Assembly (NCBI RefSeq): GCF_014170375.1
Contig: NZ_LZZW01000042.1
Location: 1-64,000 of the forward strand
DNA length: 64,000 nucleotides
DNA from: Variovorax sp. UMC13
Lineage (GTDB): Bacteria > Pseudomonadota > Gammaproteobacteria > Burkholderiales > Burkholderiaceae_C
Direction: 5' to 3'
Part shown: positions 42,393 to 51,927 of the stretch, piece by piece
How positions within the stretch are numbered: the first letter of the stretch is position 1
Layout: each line of letters starts with the position of its first letter
Translations under genes and position numbers: made by a program
Notes under the pieces: generated by a model
The model's database searches: none
Told to the model about the DNA's origin: nothing
The model's input: only the letters and a program-made list of their open reading frames with translations

Positions 42393-42770
42393 ATGAAGAC
42401 CTCGAAGATCCTGGCTGTTGCCGCCCTGTCCCTGCTGACCATCGCCGGCGCCCAAGCCGAAACGTACCAAGGCGTGCAGACCGTGAATTCGGTGCGCACC
42501 CGTGCCGACGTCGCCGCCGAAGCCCAAGCCACCGCCCGCGCCGGCAACATCTACAGCGACGCAGCCTTCGCTGGCGTGGCCCCGGCCCTGACCAACAGCA
42601 TCGACCGCGCCACGGTCAGCCGCGAAGCCGTGCAGACCGCTCGCCTGGGCAACATCTACGGCGACAACGCGTCGGCCGGCGTGCTGTCGGTGGCCGGCAG
42701 CCGCCTCGACCGCGCCACGGTGCAGGCCGAAGCCCGCGCCGCCGCACGCAGCAACACCGCTTCGATGTAA
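42393..42770 (+). CDS. small secreted repeat protein
   Basis: A 125-residue exported protein with a clear signal peptide (AVAALSLLTIAGAQA) and three imperfect repeats in the mature part: VRTRADVAAEAQATARAGNI, DRATVSREAVQTARLGNIYG and DRATVQAEARAAAR, with YxDxAxAGV in the first two. It belongs to the DUF4148-like small periplasmic proteins with repeated TR-x-x-V-x-x-E motifs common in Burkholderiales; the family assignment is by eye. It is preceded by a large structured leader and followed by a strong terminator, so it is monocistronic and tightly controlled. Confidence 0.8.
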   Translation: MKTSKILAVAALSLLTIAGAQAETYQGVQTVNSVRTRADVAAEAQATARAGNIYSDAAFAGVAPALTNSIDRATVSREAVQTARLGNIYGDNASAGVLSVAGSRLDRATVQAEARAAARSNTASM

Positions 42771-42802
42771 GCAGCCACCAGCGGGGCCCCGGCCCCCCTG
42801 CG

Positions 42803-42835
42803 AAGCCCGCCGCCTTCCAGGCCGCGGGCTTTTTT
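42803..42835 (+). terminator. rho-independent terminator after the repeat protein
   Basis: GCCCGC (42805-42810) pairs with GCGGGC (42824-42829), with further pairing possible inside the 13-base loop (GCCTTCCAGGC), followed by TTTTTT. It directly follows the small secreted protein gene. Confidence 0.85.
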
Positions 42836-42851
42836 CATGGGGCGGACCGGC

Positions 42852-43508
42852 TCAGCGCTTGCTCGGCGAAAGCAGCACCACCAGCGCGCCGGCACCGCCC
42901 TCGGCCGGCTTGGCCTGCACGAAGGCCAGTACCTCGTTCTTCTGGATCAGCCAGCGCTGGGTCTTGGTCTTGAGCACCGGCTGCTTGCCGGGCGAGCCCA
43001 GGCCCTTGCCGTGCACCACGCGCACGCAACGCATGCCCTGCTTGTAGGCCGTGCGGATGAAGGCGCCCAGGGCTTCGCGCGCCTCGTCGCTGCGCAGGCC
43101 GTGCAGGTCGACCTCGCGCTGGATGGTCCATTCGCCCGCGCGCAGCTTGCGCGTGACGTCGGTGCCGATGCCCGGGCGGCGGAAGCTCATGGCGTCGTCG
43201 ACGTCGAGCAGCGTGCTCACGTCGAACTCGTCGGACAGCGACTCGCGCAGCACGCGCTGCTCGTCGAGCTGGTGCTGCACGGGGATCGGGGCCGGCGGCT
43301 CGGGCGTGAGCGGCACCGCGGCCACGCGCTTGAGCGGCCGGGTCGCGCCGATGGCCCGGCTGAACAGGTCCTGCTCGGCCAGCCGTTTCTTCTCGGCGGC
43401 GGCGCGTTCGGCGGCGGCCGCCGCTTCGCGTTCGCGGGTCTCGGCCAGCGTGCGTTGCACCTGCTGCAGGTCGGCGAGGCTCTTGAGGGGGCTGGCGGGA
43501 CGGGGCAT
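42852..43508 (-). CDS. Smr-domain protein
   Basis: A 218-residue protein with a coiled-coil N-terminus and a C-terminal Smr (small MutS-related) domain: the signature LHGLRSDEAR and HGKGLGSPG are intact. Smr domains are nucleases acting on DNA or on RNA such as stalled-ribosome mRNA (YdhJ/SmrB-type). The ATG at 43508 follows a poorly conserved upstream stretch in the frame that is not used. It is divergent to nothing directly, and the gene ends opposite the terminator region of the previous gene. Confidence 0.9.
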   Translation of the reverse strand: MPRPASPLKSLADLQQVQRTLAETREREAAAAAERAAAEKKRLAEQDLFSRAIGATRPLKRVAAVPLTPEPPAPIPVQHQLDEQRVLRESLSDEFDVSTLLDVDDAMSFRRPGIGTDVTRKLRAGEWTIQREVDLHGLRSDEAREALGAFIRTAYKQGMRCVRVVHGKGLGSPGKQPVLKTKTQRWLIQKNEVLAFVQAKPAEGGAGALVVLLSPSKR

Positions 43509-43601
43509 GGCGGGACGGCTTTCAGGCGGGGAGCAGGGCGTCGGTGCGGAGGCCGATCCCCATTGTCCCTGCATCCTACGCAAGGCCGGCCGGGGCCGGC
43601 G

Positions 43602-44282
43602 TCAGACCAGCCCGCGCTGCGCCATCGACAGGCTCTGGCCGCGCGCCACCACCACATGGTCGAGTACGCGCACGTCGACCAGCGCCAGCGTGGCCTTGAG
43701 CGTCTGCGTCAGGGCCTCGTCCGCGCGCGAGGGTTCCACGCCGCCGCTGGGGTGGTTGTGGGCCAGCACCACGGCCGCCGCTTGGTGGTGCAGCGCGCGC
43801 AGCACGACCTCGCGCGGGTAGACGCTGGTCTGCGTGAGCGTGCCGCGGAACAGCTCCTCCATCGCGATCAGCCGGTGCTGGGCGTCGAGGAAGAGCACGG
43901 CGAAGACCTCGTGCGGGCTGGCGCCGATGTGCAGCTGCAGGTACTGGGCCACGGCCTCGGGCGAATCGAAGACCGCGCGTTCGCGCAGCTGCTCGGCCAG
44001 CGCCCGGCGGGCCAGTTCCAGCACGGCGCCGAGTTCGGCGCGCTTGGCCGGGCCGCCCAGGCCCTTGACGGCCTTGAGCGCGGCGATGTCGGTGCGGAGC
44101 AGGCCGGCGATGCCGCCGAAGGTGTCGAGCAGCTCCTGCGCCAGCTGCAGCACGTTCTTGCCCGCCAGGCCGGTGCGCAGCAGCAGGGCCAGCAGTTCGG
44201 CGTCGCCCAGCGCCGACGGGCCGCGGGCGAGCAGCTTCTCGCGCGGCCGGGCTTGCGCAGGCAGATCCTGGAGGAAAGACAT
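43602..44282 (-). CDS. radC: RadC-family JAB/MPN domain protein
   Basis: A 226-residue protein with an N-terminal HhH-like UPF0758 domain and a C-terminal JAB/MPN domain carrying the zinc motif HNHPSG (in VLAHNHPSGGVEPSRAD). Despite the name, RadC's role in repair is not firmly established. The ATG at 44282 gives the normal N-terminus (FLQDLPAQARPREKL). It is divergent from the fkpB-ispH operon. Confidence 0.95.
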   Translation of the reverse strand: MSFLQDLPAQARPREKLLARGPSALGDAELLALLLRTGLAGKNVLQLAQELLDTFGGIAGLLRTDIAALKAVKGLGGPAKRAELGAVLELARRALAEQLRERAVFDSPEAVAQYLQLHIGASPHEVFAVLFLDAQHRLIAMEELFRGTLTQTSVYPREVVLRALHHQAAAVVLAHNHPSGGVEPSRADEALTQTLKATLALVDVRVLDHVVVARGQSLSMAQRGLV

Positions 44283-44389
44283 GGCGCAGACGGGGCTTGG
44301 GCCCCACTCCCTAAAATGGCGGGTCCAGTGTAGCGGCGGCCCCCGGGGCCTCGCTGCGCTTTCCAGCACCCTCTACCGATCGCGCCACC

Positions 44390-44848
44390 TTGACCTCGTC
44401 CACCACCGCCGCCGTCGTGACCGCCGACTCCTTCCTCACGCTGCACTACCGCCTGGCGGGTCCGGCGGGCGACATCATCAACACCTTCGCCGACAAGCCC
44501 GCCACGCTGTCGCTGGGCACCGGCGAGCTGTCGCCGGCCGTCGAGCAGCGCCTGATCGGGCTGGAGGAGGGCGCGCACACCACCTTCGAACTGCCGGCCG
44601 GCGAGGCCTTCGGCGAGCGCAATGCCGAGATGCAGCAATGGGTCGCGCGCACGCTGCTGGTCAAGATCGGCGACCCCGACGAGCGCTATGCGGTGGGCGA
44701 CGTGGTGCAGTTCCCCACGCCCGACGGCAGCGGCAGCTACGCCGGCGCCGTGATCGCCTCGAGCGACACCGCGGTGCAGTTCGACTTCAACCATCCGCTC
44801 GCGGGCCAGCCGGTGACCTTCGAAGTGCAGCTGATCGGCGTGCTGTGA
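44390..44848 (+). CDS. fkpB: FKBP-type peptidyl-prolyl isomerase (SlpA/FkpB)
   Basis: A 152-residue FKBP with an IF-domain insertion, of the SlyD/SlpA group but without the His-rich tail of SlyD. Motifs include LTLHYRLAG, the segment GTGELSPAVEQRLIGLEEGA and FELPAGEAFGERN. The TTG at 44390 is taken as start because upstream frames stop; GTG at codon 10 is an alternative. The gene overlaps ispH by four bases (GTGA), matching the conserved slpA-ispH pair of gamma- and betaproteobacteria. Confidence 0.92.
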   Translation: MTSSTTAAVVTADSFLTLHYRLAGPAGDIINTFADKPATLSLGTGELSPAVEQRLIGLEEGAHTTFELPAGEAFGERNAEMQQWVARTLLVKIGDPDERYAVGDVVQFPTPDGSGSYAGAVIASSDTAVQFDFNHPLAGQPVTFEVQLIGVL

Positions 44849-45816
44849 GCGAGCCTTCCGTCAACGAGATCATCCTGGCCGAGCCGCGCGGTTTCTGCGC
44901 GGGCGTCGACCGCGCGATCGAGATCGTCGAGCGCGCCATCGCCAAGTTCGGCGCGCCGATCTACGTGCGCCACGAGATCGTGCACAACACCTACGTGGTC
45001 AACGAGCTCAAGGCCAAGGGCGCGATCTTCATCGAGGACCTGGCCGACGTGCCGCCGGGCTCGACGCTGGTCTTCAGCGCGCACGGCGTGAGCAAGGCGG
45101 TCGAGGCCGAAGCCCAGGCGCGCGGCTTCGACGTGTTCGATGCCACCTGCCCGCTGGTGACCAAGGTGCACGTCGAGGTGGCCAAGCTCGCGAAAGAGGG
45201 CTACGAGTTCATCATGATCGGCCACAAGGGCCATCCCGAGGTCGAGGGCACGATGGGCCAGCTGACCCACGGCATCCACCTGGTCGAGGACGTGGCCGAC
45301 GTGGCCCGCGTGCAGCCCGGCCAGACCGACAAGCTGGCCGTCGTGACGCAGACCACGCTGTCGGTCGACGACGCGGCCGAGATCGCGGCCGCGGTGCGCG
45401 CGCGCTTCCCGAAAGTGCGCGAGCCCAAGCAGCAGGACATCTGCTACGCCACCCAGAACCGCCAGGACGCGGTGAAGATCATGAGCCCGCAGGTCGACAT
45501 CGTGATCGTGGTCGGCAGCCCCACCAGCTCCAACAGCAACCGCCTGCGCGAGCTCGCGCAGCGCCTGGGCACCGAGAGCTACATGGTCGATTCGGCCGAC
45601 GAGCTGAACCCCGCGTGGTTCGAGGGCAAGACGCGGGTCGGCCTGACGGCCGGCGCCTCGGCGCCCGAGGTGCTGGTGCGCGAGGTGATCGACCGCGTGA
45701 AGGCGCTGGGCGCGGTCTCGGTGCGCAAGATGGACGGCATCGAAGAGACCATCAAATTCCCGCTGCCCAAGGGCCTCAAGCTCGACACCGGGCCGGCACC
45801 AGGGCACATCTCGTGA
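44845..45816 (+). CDS. ispH: 4-hydroxy-3-methylbut-2-enyl diphosphate reductase
   Basis: Last enzyme of the MEP isoprenoid pathway, a [4Fe-4S] reductase yielding IPP and DMAPP; 323 residues. The three cluster cysteines lie in EPRGFCAGV, DATCPLVTK and the loop GSPTSSNSNRL-QDICYATQNR region. The start is a GTG at 44845 overlapping the fkpB stop as GTGA. The essential His and Glu residues (HGVSK, and the Glu of IGHKGHPEVEGTMG) are present. Essential housekeeping gene. Confidence 0.97.
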   Translation: MSEPSVNEIILAEPRGFCAGVDRAIEIVERAIAKFGAPIYVRHEIVHNTYVVNELKAKGAIFIEDLADVPPGSTLVFSAHGVSKAVEAEAQARGFDVFDATCPLVTKVHVEVAKLAKEGYEFIMIGHKGHPEVEGTMGQLTHGIHLVEDVADVARVQPGQTDKLAVVTQTTLSVDDAAEIAAAVRARFPKVREPKQQDICYATQNRQDAVKIMSPQVDIVIVVGSPTSSNSNRLRELAQRLGTESYMVDSADELNPAWFEGKTRVGLTAGASAPEVLVREVIDRVKALGAVSVRKMDGIEETIKFPLPKGLKLDTGPAPGHIS

Positions 45817-45836
45817 GCGACCACAACACCCCCACC

Positions 45837-46805
45837 ATGAACGACATCGACTGGCCTGCGCAGATCGAAGCCGCGGCCGACCGGCTGGCGGCGCACCGCG
45901 GCGCCTACCTGCGCGAGACCCCGCTGTGGAAGCTCTCGCCCACCACGCTGGGCCTGCCGGCGGCGATCGCGGCCGGCGGCACCGAGGTCTGGCTCAAGCT
46001 CGAGCAGCTGCAGGTCGCGGGCAGCTTCAAGGCGCGCGGCATGATGAACCGCCTGCTGGCCCAGCCGATCCCGGCGGCCGGCGTGGTGGTGGCCTCGGGC
46101 GGCAACGCCGGCATCGCGACCGCGGCCGCCGCGCGCGCGCTGGGCGTGCGCTGCGAGGTCTTCCTGCCGGGCGTGTCGCCCGAAGCCAAGCGCGCGCGAC
46201 TGCGTGCCCTGGGCGCCGAGGTCACGGTGGTCGGCGAGGCCTATGCCGATGCCCTGGCCGCCTGCCTGGCGCGCCAGCGCGAGAGCGGCGCGCTGCTGAC
46301 CCATGCCTACGACCAGCTCGAAGTGGTGGCCGGTGCCGGCACGCTGGGCCGCGAGATCGAAGAGCAGGGCGGCCTGCCCGATGCGGTGCTGGTGAGCGTG
46401 GGCGGCGGCGGCCTGATCGGCGGCCTGGCCGGCTGGTTCGGCCAGCGCAGCCGCGTGGTCGCGCTCGAGCCCGAGCGCGCGCCCACGCTGTTCCGCGCCC
46501 GCGAGGCCGGTCAGCCGGTCGACGTCGAGGTCGGCGGCGTGGCCGCGGATTCACTGGGCGCCAAGCGCATCGGCGACTTCGCCTGGGACATCACGCAGCG
46601 CGAGGTGCGCGATGCGCTGCTGCTGTCCGACGAGGCCATCCGCGCGGCGCAGCTGTGGCTCTGGAAAGAGATGAAGCTGGCCGTCGAGCCCGCGGCCGCC
46701 TTGCCGCTGGCCGCGCTGCAGACCGGCGCCTATGTGCCGCGTGCCGGCGAGAAGGTCTGCCTGATCGTCTGCGGCGCCAACCTCGACCCCACGAGCCTGG
46801 CCTGA
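45837..46805 (+). CDS. PLP-dependent threonine/serine dehydratase-like enzyme
   Basis: A 322-residue fold-type II PLP enzyme of the IlvA/TdcB family without the C-terminal regulatory domain. The PLP lysine is Lys65 in VAGSFKARG; SGGNAGIATA binds the cofactor phosphate and GGGGLIGGLA is the glycine loop. Catabolic-type threonine/serine deaminase or a serine racemase activity is possible. The ATG at 45837 gives the conserved N-terminus; a GTG at 45813 would overlap the ispH stop as GTGA, mirroring the fkpB-ispH coupling, so the start is uncertain by eight codons. Confidence 0.9.
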   Translation: MNDIDWPAQIEAAADRLAAHRGAYLRETPLWKLSPTTLGLPAAIAAGGTEVWLKLEQLQVAGSFKARGMMNRLLAQPIPAAGVVVASGGNAGIATAAAARALGVRCEVFLPGVSPEAKRARLRALGAEVTVVGEAYADALAACLARQRESGALLTHAYDQLEVVAGAGTLGREIEEQGGLPDAVLVSVGGGGLIGGLAGWFGQRSRVVALEPERAPTLFRAREAGQPVDVEVGGVAADSLGAKRIGDFAWDITQREVRDALLLSDEAIRAAQLWLWKEMKLAVEPAAALPLAALQTGAYVPRAGEKVCLIVCGANLDPTSLA

Positions 46806-46861
46806 TCCGGCCGATGGGCCTGCCGTGCGGCGAGCGCGGCAGGCCCACCTAAAATCGGGGC

Positions 46862-48193
<1,332 letters not shown>

Positions 48194-48258
48194 TTATTCT
48201 GCGAGGGCCTTGAGAGAGGCCCAAAAATACTGCTAGAATCGCAGACTCGACAGACACC

Positions 48259-48346
48259 GGAGAGGTGGCAGAGTGGTCGAATGTACCTGACTCGAAATCA
48301 GGCGTACGGAAACGTACCGAGGGTTCGAATCCCTCCCTCTCCTCCA
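48259..48346 (+). tRNA. tRNA-Ser (CGA anticodon)
   Basis: An 88-base serine tRNA with acceptor GGAGAGG/CCTCTCC, anticodon stem CCTGA/TCAGG around the loop CTCGAAA (anticodon CGA, reading UCG), a long variable arm with GTACG-GAAA-CGTAC, and T arm GAGGG-TTCGAAT-CCCTC. CCA is encoded at the 3' end (48344-48346). The discriminator base before CCA reads as T, not the G usual for bacterial serine tRNAs. Confidence 0.93.
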
Positions 48347-48348
48347 AG

Positions 48349-48376
48349 ATAGCCCCCATACGGGGCTATTTTTTTT
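48349..48376 (+). terminator. rho-independent terminator after tRNA-Ser
   Basis: ATAGCCCC (48349-48356) pairs perfectly with GGGGCTAT (48362-48369) around a five-base loop, followed by a run of eight T, starting two bases after the CCA end of tRNA-Ser. Confidence 0.92.
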
Positions 48377-48553
48377 GCCTGTACCCGACGCCATCGCGTG
48401 CAAATCAGCGGGTTGGCCGTTCTCGCGTCCACCCGAAGTCCCGATGCCTGCATTCAAGCGCCCCGACACGTGCGATACACGCGCGCATGCGTTGTGAAAT
48501 GATCGCGGCGAAATGTTCGTACGACTTGCCGTTGTTCCCATGTCCACTCTCCG

Positions 48554-49405
48554 ATGAAAGCGCTCGACATCGAAGCCGTGCAGGCCTTCGTGCAGGTGGC
48601 GGACCTCCAGAACTTCACCCGCGCGGCCGAGTCCATCGACAGCACGCAGTCGGCCGTCAGCCTCAAGATCAAGCGCCTGGAGGACACGGTGGGCCATCGC
48701 CTGCTGGAGCGCACGCCGCGGCGGGTGCGCCTGTCGGCCCAGGGGCTGGCCTTCCTGCCCTTGGCGCGCGCGTTGCTGGCCGCGCACAGCGGCGCCCTCG
48801 GCGCTTTCGGCGCGAAGCACCGACGGCTGGTGGTCGGCATCAGCCATCACATCGTCGGCGCTGAACTGCCCCTGCTGCTGCGGCAGATGAAGAGCGCACA
48901 GCCCTCGGTGGTGATGGAGGTGCGCGTGTCCACCTCGCGCGAACTGCTCGAGGCCTTCGATCGCGGCGTGCTCGACGTGGCGATCATCCTGCGGCACGAC
49001 AGCCGCCGGCTCGATGGCGAGGTGCTGCTCGCGGAGCAGTTCGGCTGGATGGCGGCACCCGACTTCGTTCACCACTCGGGCGAGCCGTTGCCGCTCGCCA
49101 CGCAGGCCGAGCCCTGCAGCGTTCGCAGCATGGCGATTGCCGCGCTGGCCGAAGGCGGCGTGCCGTGGACCGAGGTGTTCGTGGGCGGCGGTGTGCTCAC
49201 GGTGGGCGCTGCCGTGGCAGCCGGGCTCGCGGTGGCTGCGCTGGGGCGCCGCGTGGCACCGCCCGGCACCCTCGACGTGGGGCCGGCCCTGGGCTTGCCG
49301 CCCTTGCCCTCGCGCGATGTGGTGCTGCACACCAACGTGTCCGATGCGCAGGCGCGCAGCGCGCTGCGTACGCTGTCCGCGGCGATCCGGGCCACGGCCG
49401 CTTGA
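48554..49405 (+). CDS. LysR-family transcriptional regulator
   Basis: A 283-residue LysR regulator with the HTH LQNFTRAAESIDSTQSAVSL and a rather short effector domain. The protein starts with the frequent MKALDIEAVQAFVQVA. It lies next to, and convergent with, the DUF4865 pair on the other strand, an arrangement seen where a LysR gene controls a DUF4865 gene. Effector unknown. Confidence 0.9.
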   Translation: MKALDIEAVQAFVQVADLQNFTRAAESIDSTQSAVSLKIKRLEDTVGHRLLERTPRRVRLSAQGLAFLPLARALLAAHSGALGAFGAKHRRLVVGISHHIVGAELPLLLRQMKSAQPSVVMEVRVSTSRELLEAFDRGVLDVAIILRHDSRRLDGEVLLAEQFGWMAAPDFVHHSGEPLPLATQAEPCSVRSMAIAALAEGGVPWTEVFVGGGVLTVGAAVAAGLAVAALGRRVAPPGTLDVGPALGLPPLPSRDVVLHTNVSDAQARSALRTLSAAIRATAA

Positions 49406-49418
49406 CTGCGCAACAACG

Positions 49419-49550
49419 CTACATCGCAGCCAGGTGATGGACCACTGCCGTGCCCAGCACGGCAAGGCCGCAGATGACGAGGGCCGCCACGCACACGCTC
49501 GCCAAGTGGCCGAGCAGCACGTCGACCGGGCGCGGCGCACGTCCGCTCAT
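49419..49550 (-). CDS. 43-residue single-helix membrane peptide
   Basis: A short ORF (ATG at 49550, TAG at 49419) encoding a peptide with one hydrophobic helix (LASVCVAALVICGLAVLGTA) after a short basic head. It overlaps the stop of the DUF4865 gene as ATGA, the four-base coupling seen repeatedly in this genome, which argues that it is translated. No homologue recognised. Such peptides often tune a larger partner. Confidence 0.5.
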   Translation of the reverse strand: MSGRAPRPVDVLLGHLASVCVAALVICGLAVLGTAVVHHLAAM

Positions 49551-50122
49551 CGCGCCAGCTGGTCGAGGCCGGGCTTGGCCAGGTGAAGCACTTCGTAGAC
49601 CGTTTCTCCGTCGGAGACCTCGGGTGCGCTGGCCGACAGCCTGAACCGCACCAGCCGCCAGGCGTCGAGATCGAGCGCCGTCCAGACCGCCACGGTGTCC
49701 GGTCGCGCCGCGATCGCGCGGTTGGATTCGACCTCCGCCGCGTGCAGCGCCGCGCGGTCGGCGGCGGTATCGAGGGTGCGCTCGTCGCGATGCAGCCACC
49801 GCGCGGGTTTCGCCCTTGCGGCGCCGGCGCGCGCATCCAGCGGCAGCCAGGTTTCCACGCGCGGCCGGCCGAAGGAATCGATGACGGCCTGAAAGCGCTC
49901 GCCCATCAGGAAGTGCGCAGGCGCCGCAGGCTCGCGCCACAGATAGACCGAGGCATACACGTGACCGGTGGCGCCGTGCCGGCCGCGCTCGCGCGCCACG
50001 AAGCCCTTGAAGACGAGCCCCTCGGTGTCGTCCCAGATCGGGCCGCGCCGAGCCGCGCGCTGGCGGATCGTCTCCATGTCGTAGTCGGCGGGAAGACGGT
50101 GCGAATACTGCATTGCGAACAT
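49547..50122 (-). CDS. DUF4865-family protein
   Basis: A 191-residue protein recognised as DUF4865 by the N-terminal MQYSHRLPADYDMETIRQR and the following GPIWDDTEGLVFKGFVARE. Structures are not known to me; the fold is probably dimeric alpha/beta. The ATG at 50122 is supported by AGGAG about seven bases upstream and matches the usual start. It is probably controlled by the LysR gene at 48554. Co-occurs with GNAT or LysR genes in Burkholderiales; function unknown. Confidence 0.85.
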   Translation of the reverse strand: MFAMQYSHRLPADYDMETIRQRAARRGPIWDDTEGLVFKGFVARERGRHGATGHVYASVYLWREPAAPAHFLMGERFQAVIDSFGRPRVETWLPLDARAGAARAKPARWLHRDERTLDTAADRAALHAAEVESNRAIAARPDTVAVWTALDLDAWRLVRFRLSASAPEVSDGETVYEVLHLAKPGLDQLAR

Positions 50123-50341
50123 CTCATGCTCCTGGCGTGAATGGGTCACAGGATCCTGAGCGCGGACGCGAGCCGGGAGAAGAGGGCGCCCGATATAGCT
50201 GTGATGCGCCGATGCAATCATTGCAGCCACCCGGGCGGAAACATCGTCCATAGGGTGGGCGTCGGACCGCGCGGCGTTCACGACCCCTACCGAAGGCGGG
50301 GCCGAGGTCCGCGCGCTTCCGGCGTGAGGGCTGCCTCTTCT

Positions 50342-51841
50342 TCAGAAGCGGGCGATCAGCCCGCCCAGTTCATCGACATGCCGACGCAAGGCCGCATCGT
50401 CCAGCGCCGCATAGCCGATGACCAACCCCGGCGGGAGCTGGGCGCGTTTGCAGAAGTCCGCGATCGTTTGAAAGCGCAGGCCGCGTTCCGCCGCGGCCTT
50501 CTGGAACGCGCCCACGTCCATCTCCGGTGGCAGCCACCAGACCAGATGGAATCCTGCATGCTCACCGGTGACCTGCAGACGCTCGGGGCCGAGTGCCTCG
50601 CGCAAGGCGCCCAGCACGATGTCCCTGCGCTGTGCGTAAGCGAGGCGCGCACGCCGCACGTGCCGCGCGAAGTCGCCGCTCTCGAGGAAGTTCGCCAGCG
50701 CCAGCTGCTCGATCGCGCCGGTCGAGCGGCCGGTCACCTGCCGGGCCTTGCGGAAATCTGGCACGAGCTTCTCGGGCAGCACGGCGTAGCCGATGCGCAG
50801 GCCGGCGAACAGGGTCTTGTTGAAGCTGCCGCAATGGATGACCCGGTCGGCCGCGTCCAGGCTTTTCAATGCGGGGAGGGGCGCACTGTCGTAGCTGAAC
50901 TCGCTGTCGTAGTCGTCCTCGATCAGCCAGCAGTTCGATGCTTCGGCCCATGCCAGAAGCTCCAGCCGGCGCGAGACCGGCATCGTGATGCCCGTGGGCG
51001 CCTGGTGCGCCGGCGTGATGTGCGCGAGCCCGACGCCTGCGTGGCGGCGCGCATGCGCCACCGAGAAGCCCTGGGCGTCGACCGGCACGTGAACGACTTC
51101 GCGCGCGTGCCGGTCGAAGATCGGGGCGGCATGGAGGTAGCCCGGGTCTTCCACCATGACCTTGTCTTCGGGTGAGAGCAGGAGTCGCGCGCACAGGTCC
51201 AGGCCCTGGCGGATCCCGGACAGCACGACGATCTGCTCCGCATCACAGAAGATGCCGCGCGCAACGCCGAGGTAGCGTGCGATCTGTGCCCTCAAGTGGG
51301 CCAGGCCTAGGACTTCGTTGTCGCCCAGCTGTTCGATCGTCACGCGCCGGGTGCTGGCCTGCAACGCCTTGCGCCAGCGGTCCAGCGGGAACAGGGCGGC
51401 GTCGGGCACCCGTGCCACGAACGGTTCGCCGGCCGCGTTGGCGAGGAGCGGTGTGACCTCGAGCGCCGCCGGCCTGTGCCGAGGCGGCCTTGCGCGCCGC
51501 GGGGGTGCGTCGCCCGCGCGCGCACCCGCATCGAAAAACGCATCGGGTACCTTGGCCGCGACGTAGGTGCCCGAGCCCGGTGTGCTGACCAGGTAGCCCT
51601 CGCTGCGAAGCTGGTCGTAGGCCAGGTCGACCGTGGCCCGCGACACCTGCCAGCGCTCGGCGAGGTGCCGGGTCGAGGGCATGCGCGCGCCCTTCGCCAG
51701 CACGCCTTCCAGCATGCGGTCGCGGATCTGGCGATAGATCCAGGCCTGCTTCAGTTCGCCCGCTCGCAGCGGCTCTGCCGCGAGGTCGAGGCTCGACTGT
51801 GTTCGGCGCAGCTGGGAACTGCGAGAAAGTGGCCTGGTCAT
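50342..51841 (-). CDS. MocR/PdxR-type GntR regulator with aminotransferase domain
   Basis: A 499-residue MocR regulator. The N-terminal GntR winged helix (MPSTRHLAERWQVSRATVDL) is followed by a fold-type I aminotransferase domain whose PLP-binding lysine is Lys342 in HCGSFNKTLFAGLRIGY; DDYDSEF and DPGYLHAAP complete the cofactor site. Such proteins sense PLP-linked amines or amino acids. It is divergent, 86 bases, from the ferredoxin-reductase-M24 fusion and is the likely regulator of that gene. CATATT lies seven bases before the ATG, so the regulator transcript may be leaderless. Confidence 0.9.
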   Translation of the reverse strand: MTRPLSRSSQLRRTQSSLDLAAEPLRAGELKQAWIYRQIRDRMLEGVLAKGARMPSTRHLAERWQVSRATVDLAYDQLRSEGYLVSTPGSGTYVAAKVPDAFFDAGARAGDAPPRRARPPRHRPAALEVTPLLANAAGEPFVARVPDAALFPLDRWRKALQASTRRVTIEQLGDNEVLGLAHLRAQIARYLGVARGIFCDAEQIVVLSGIRQGLDLCARLLLSPEDKVMVEDPGYLHAAPIFDRHAREVVHVPVDAQGFSVAHARRHAGVGLAHITPAHQAPTGITMPVSRRLELLAWAEASNCWLIEDDYDSEFSYDSAPLPALKSLDAADRVIHCGSFNKTLFAGLRIGYAVLPEKLVPDFRKARQVTGRSTGAIEQLALANFLESGDFARHVRRARLAYAQRRDIVLGALREALGPERLQVTGEHAGFHLVWWLPPEMDVGAFQKAAAERGLRFQTIADFCKRAQLPPGLVIGYAALDDAALRRHVDELGGLIARF

Positions 51842-51927
51842 TTTTCCGAATATGGCTCTATGGACAGGGCCGCATTCTAGGTAGATTTCACTTTGAACAG
51901 TGTTGATCGACCCACCAGGCCCCACGC

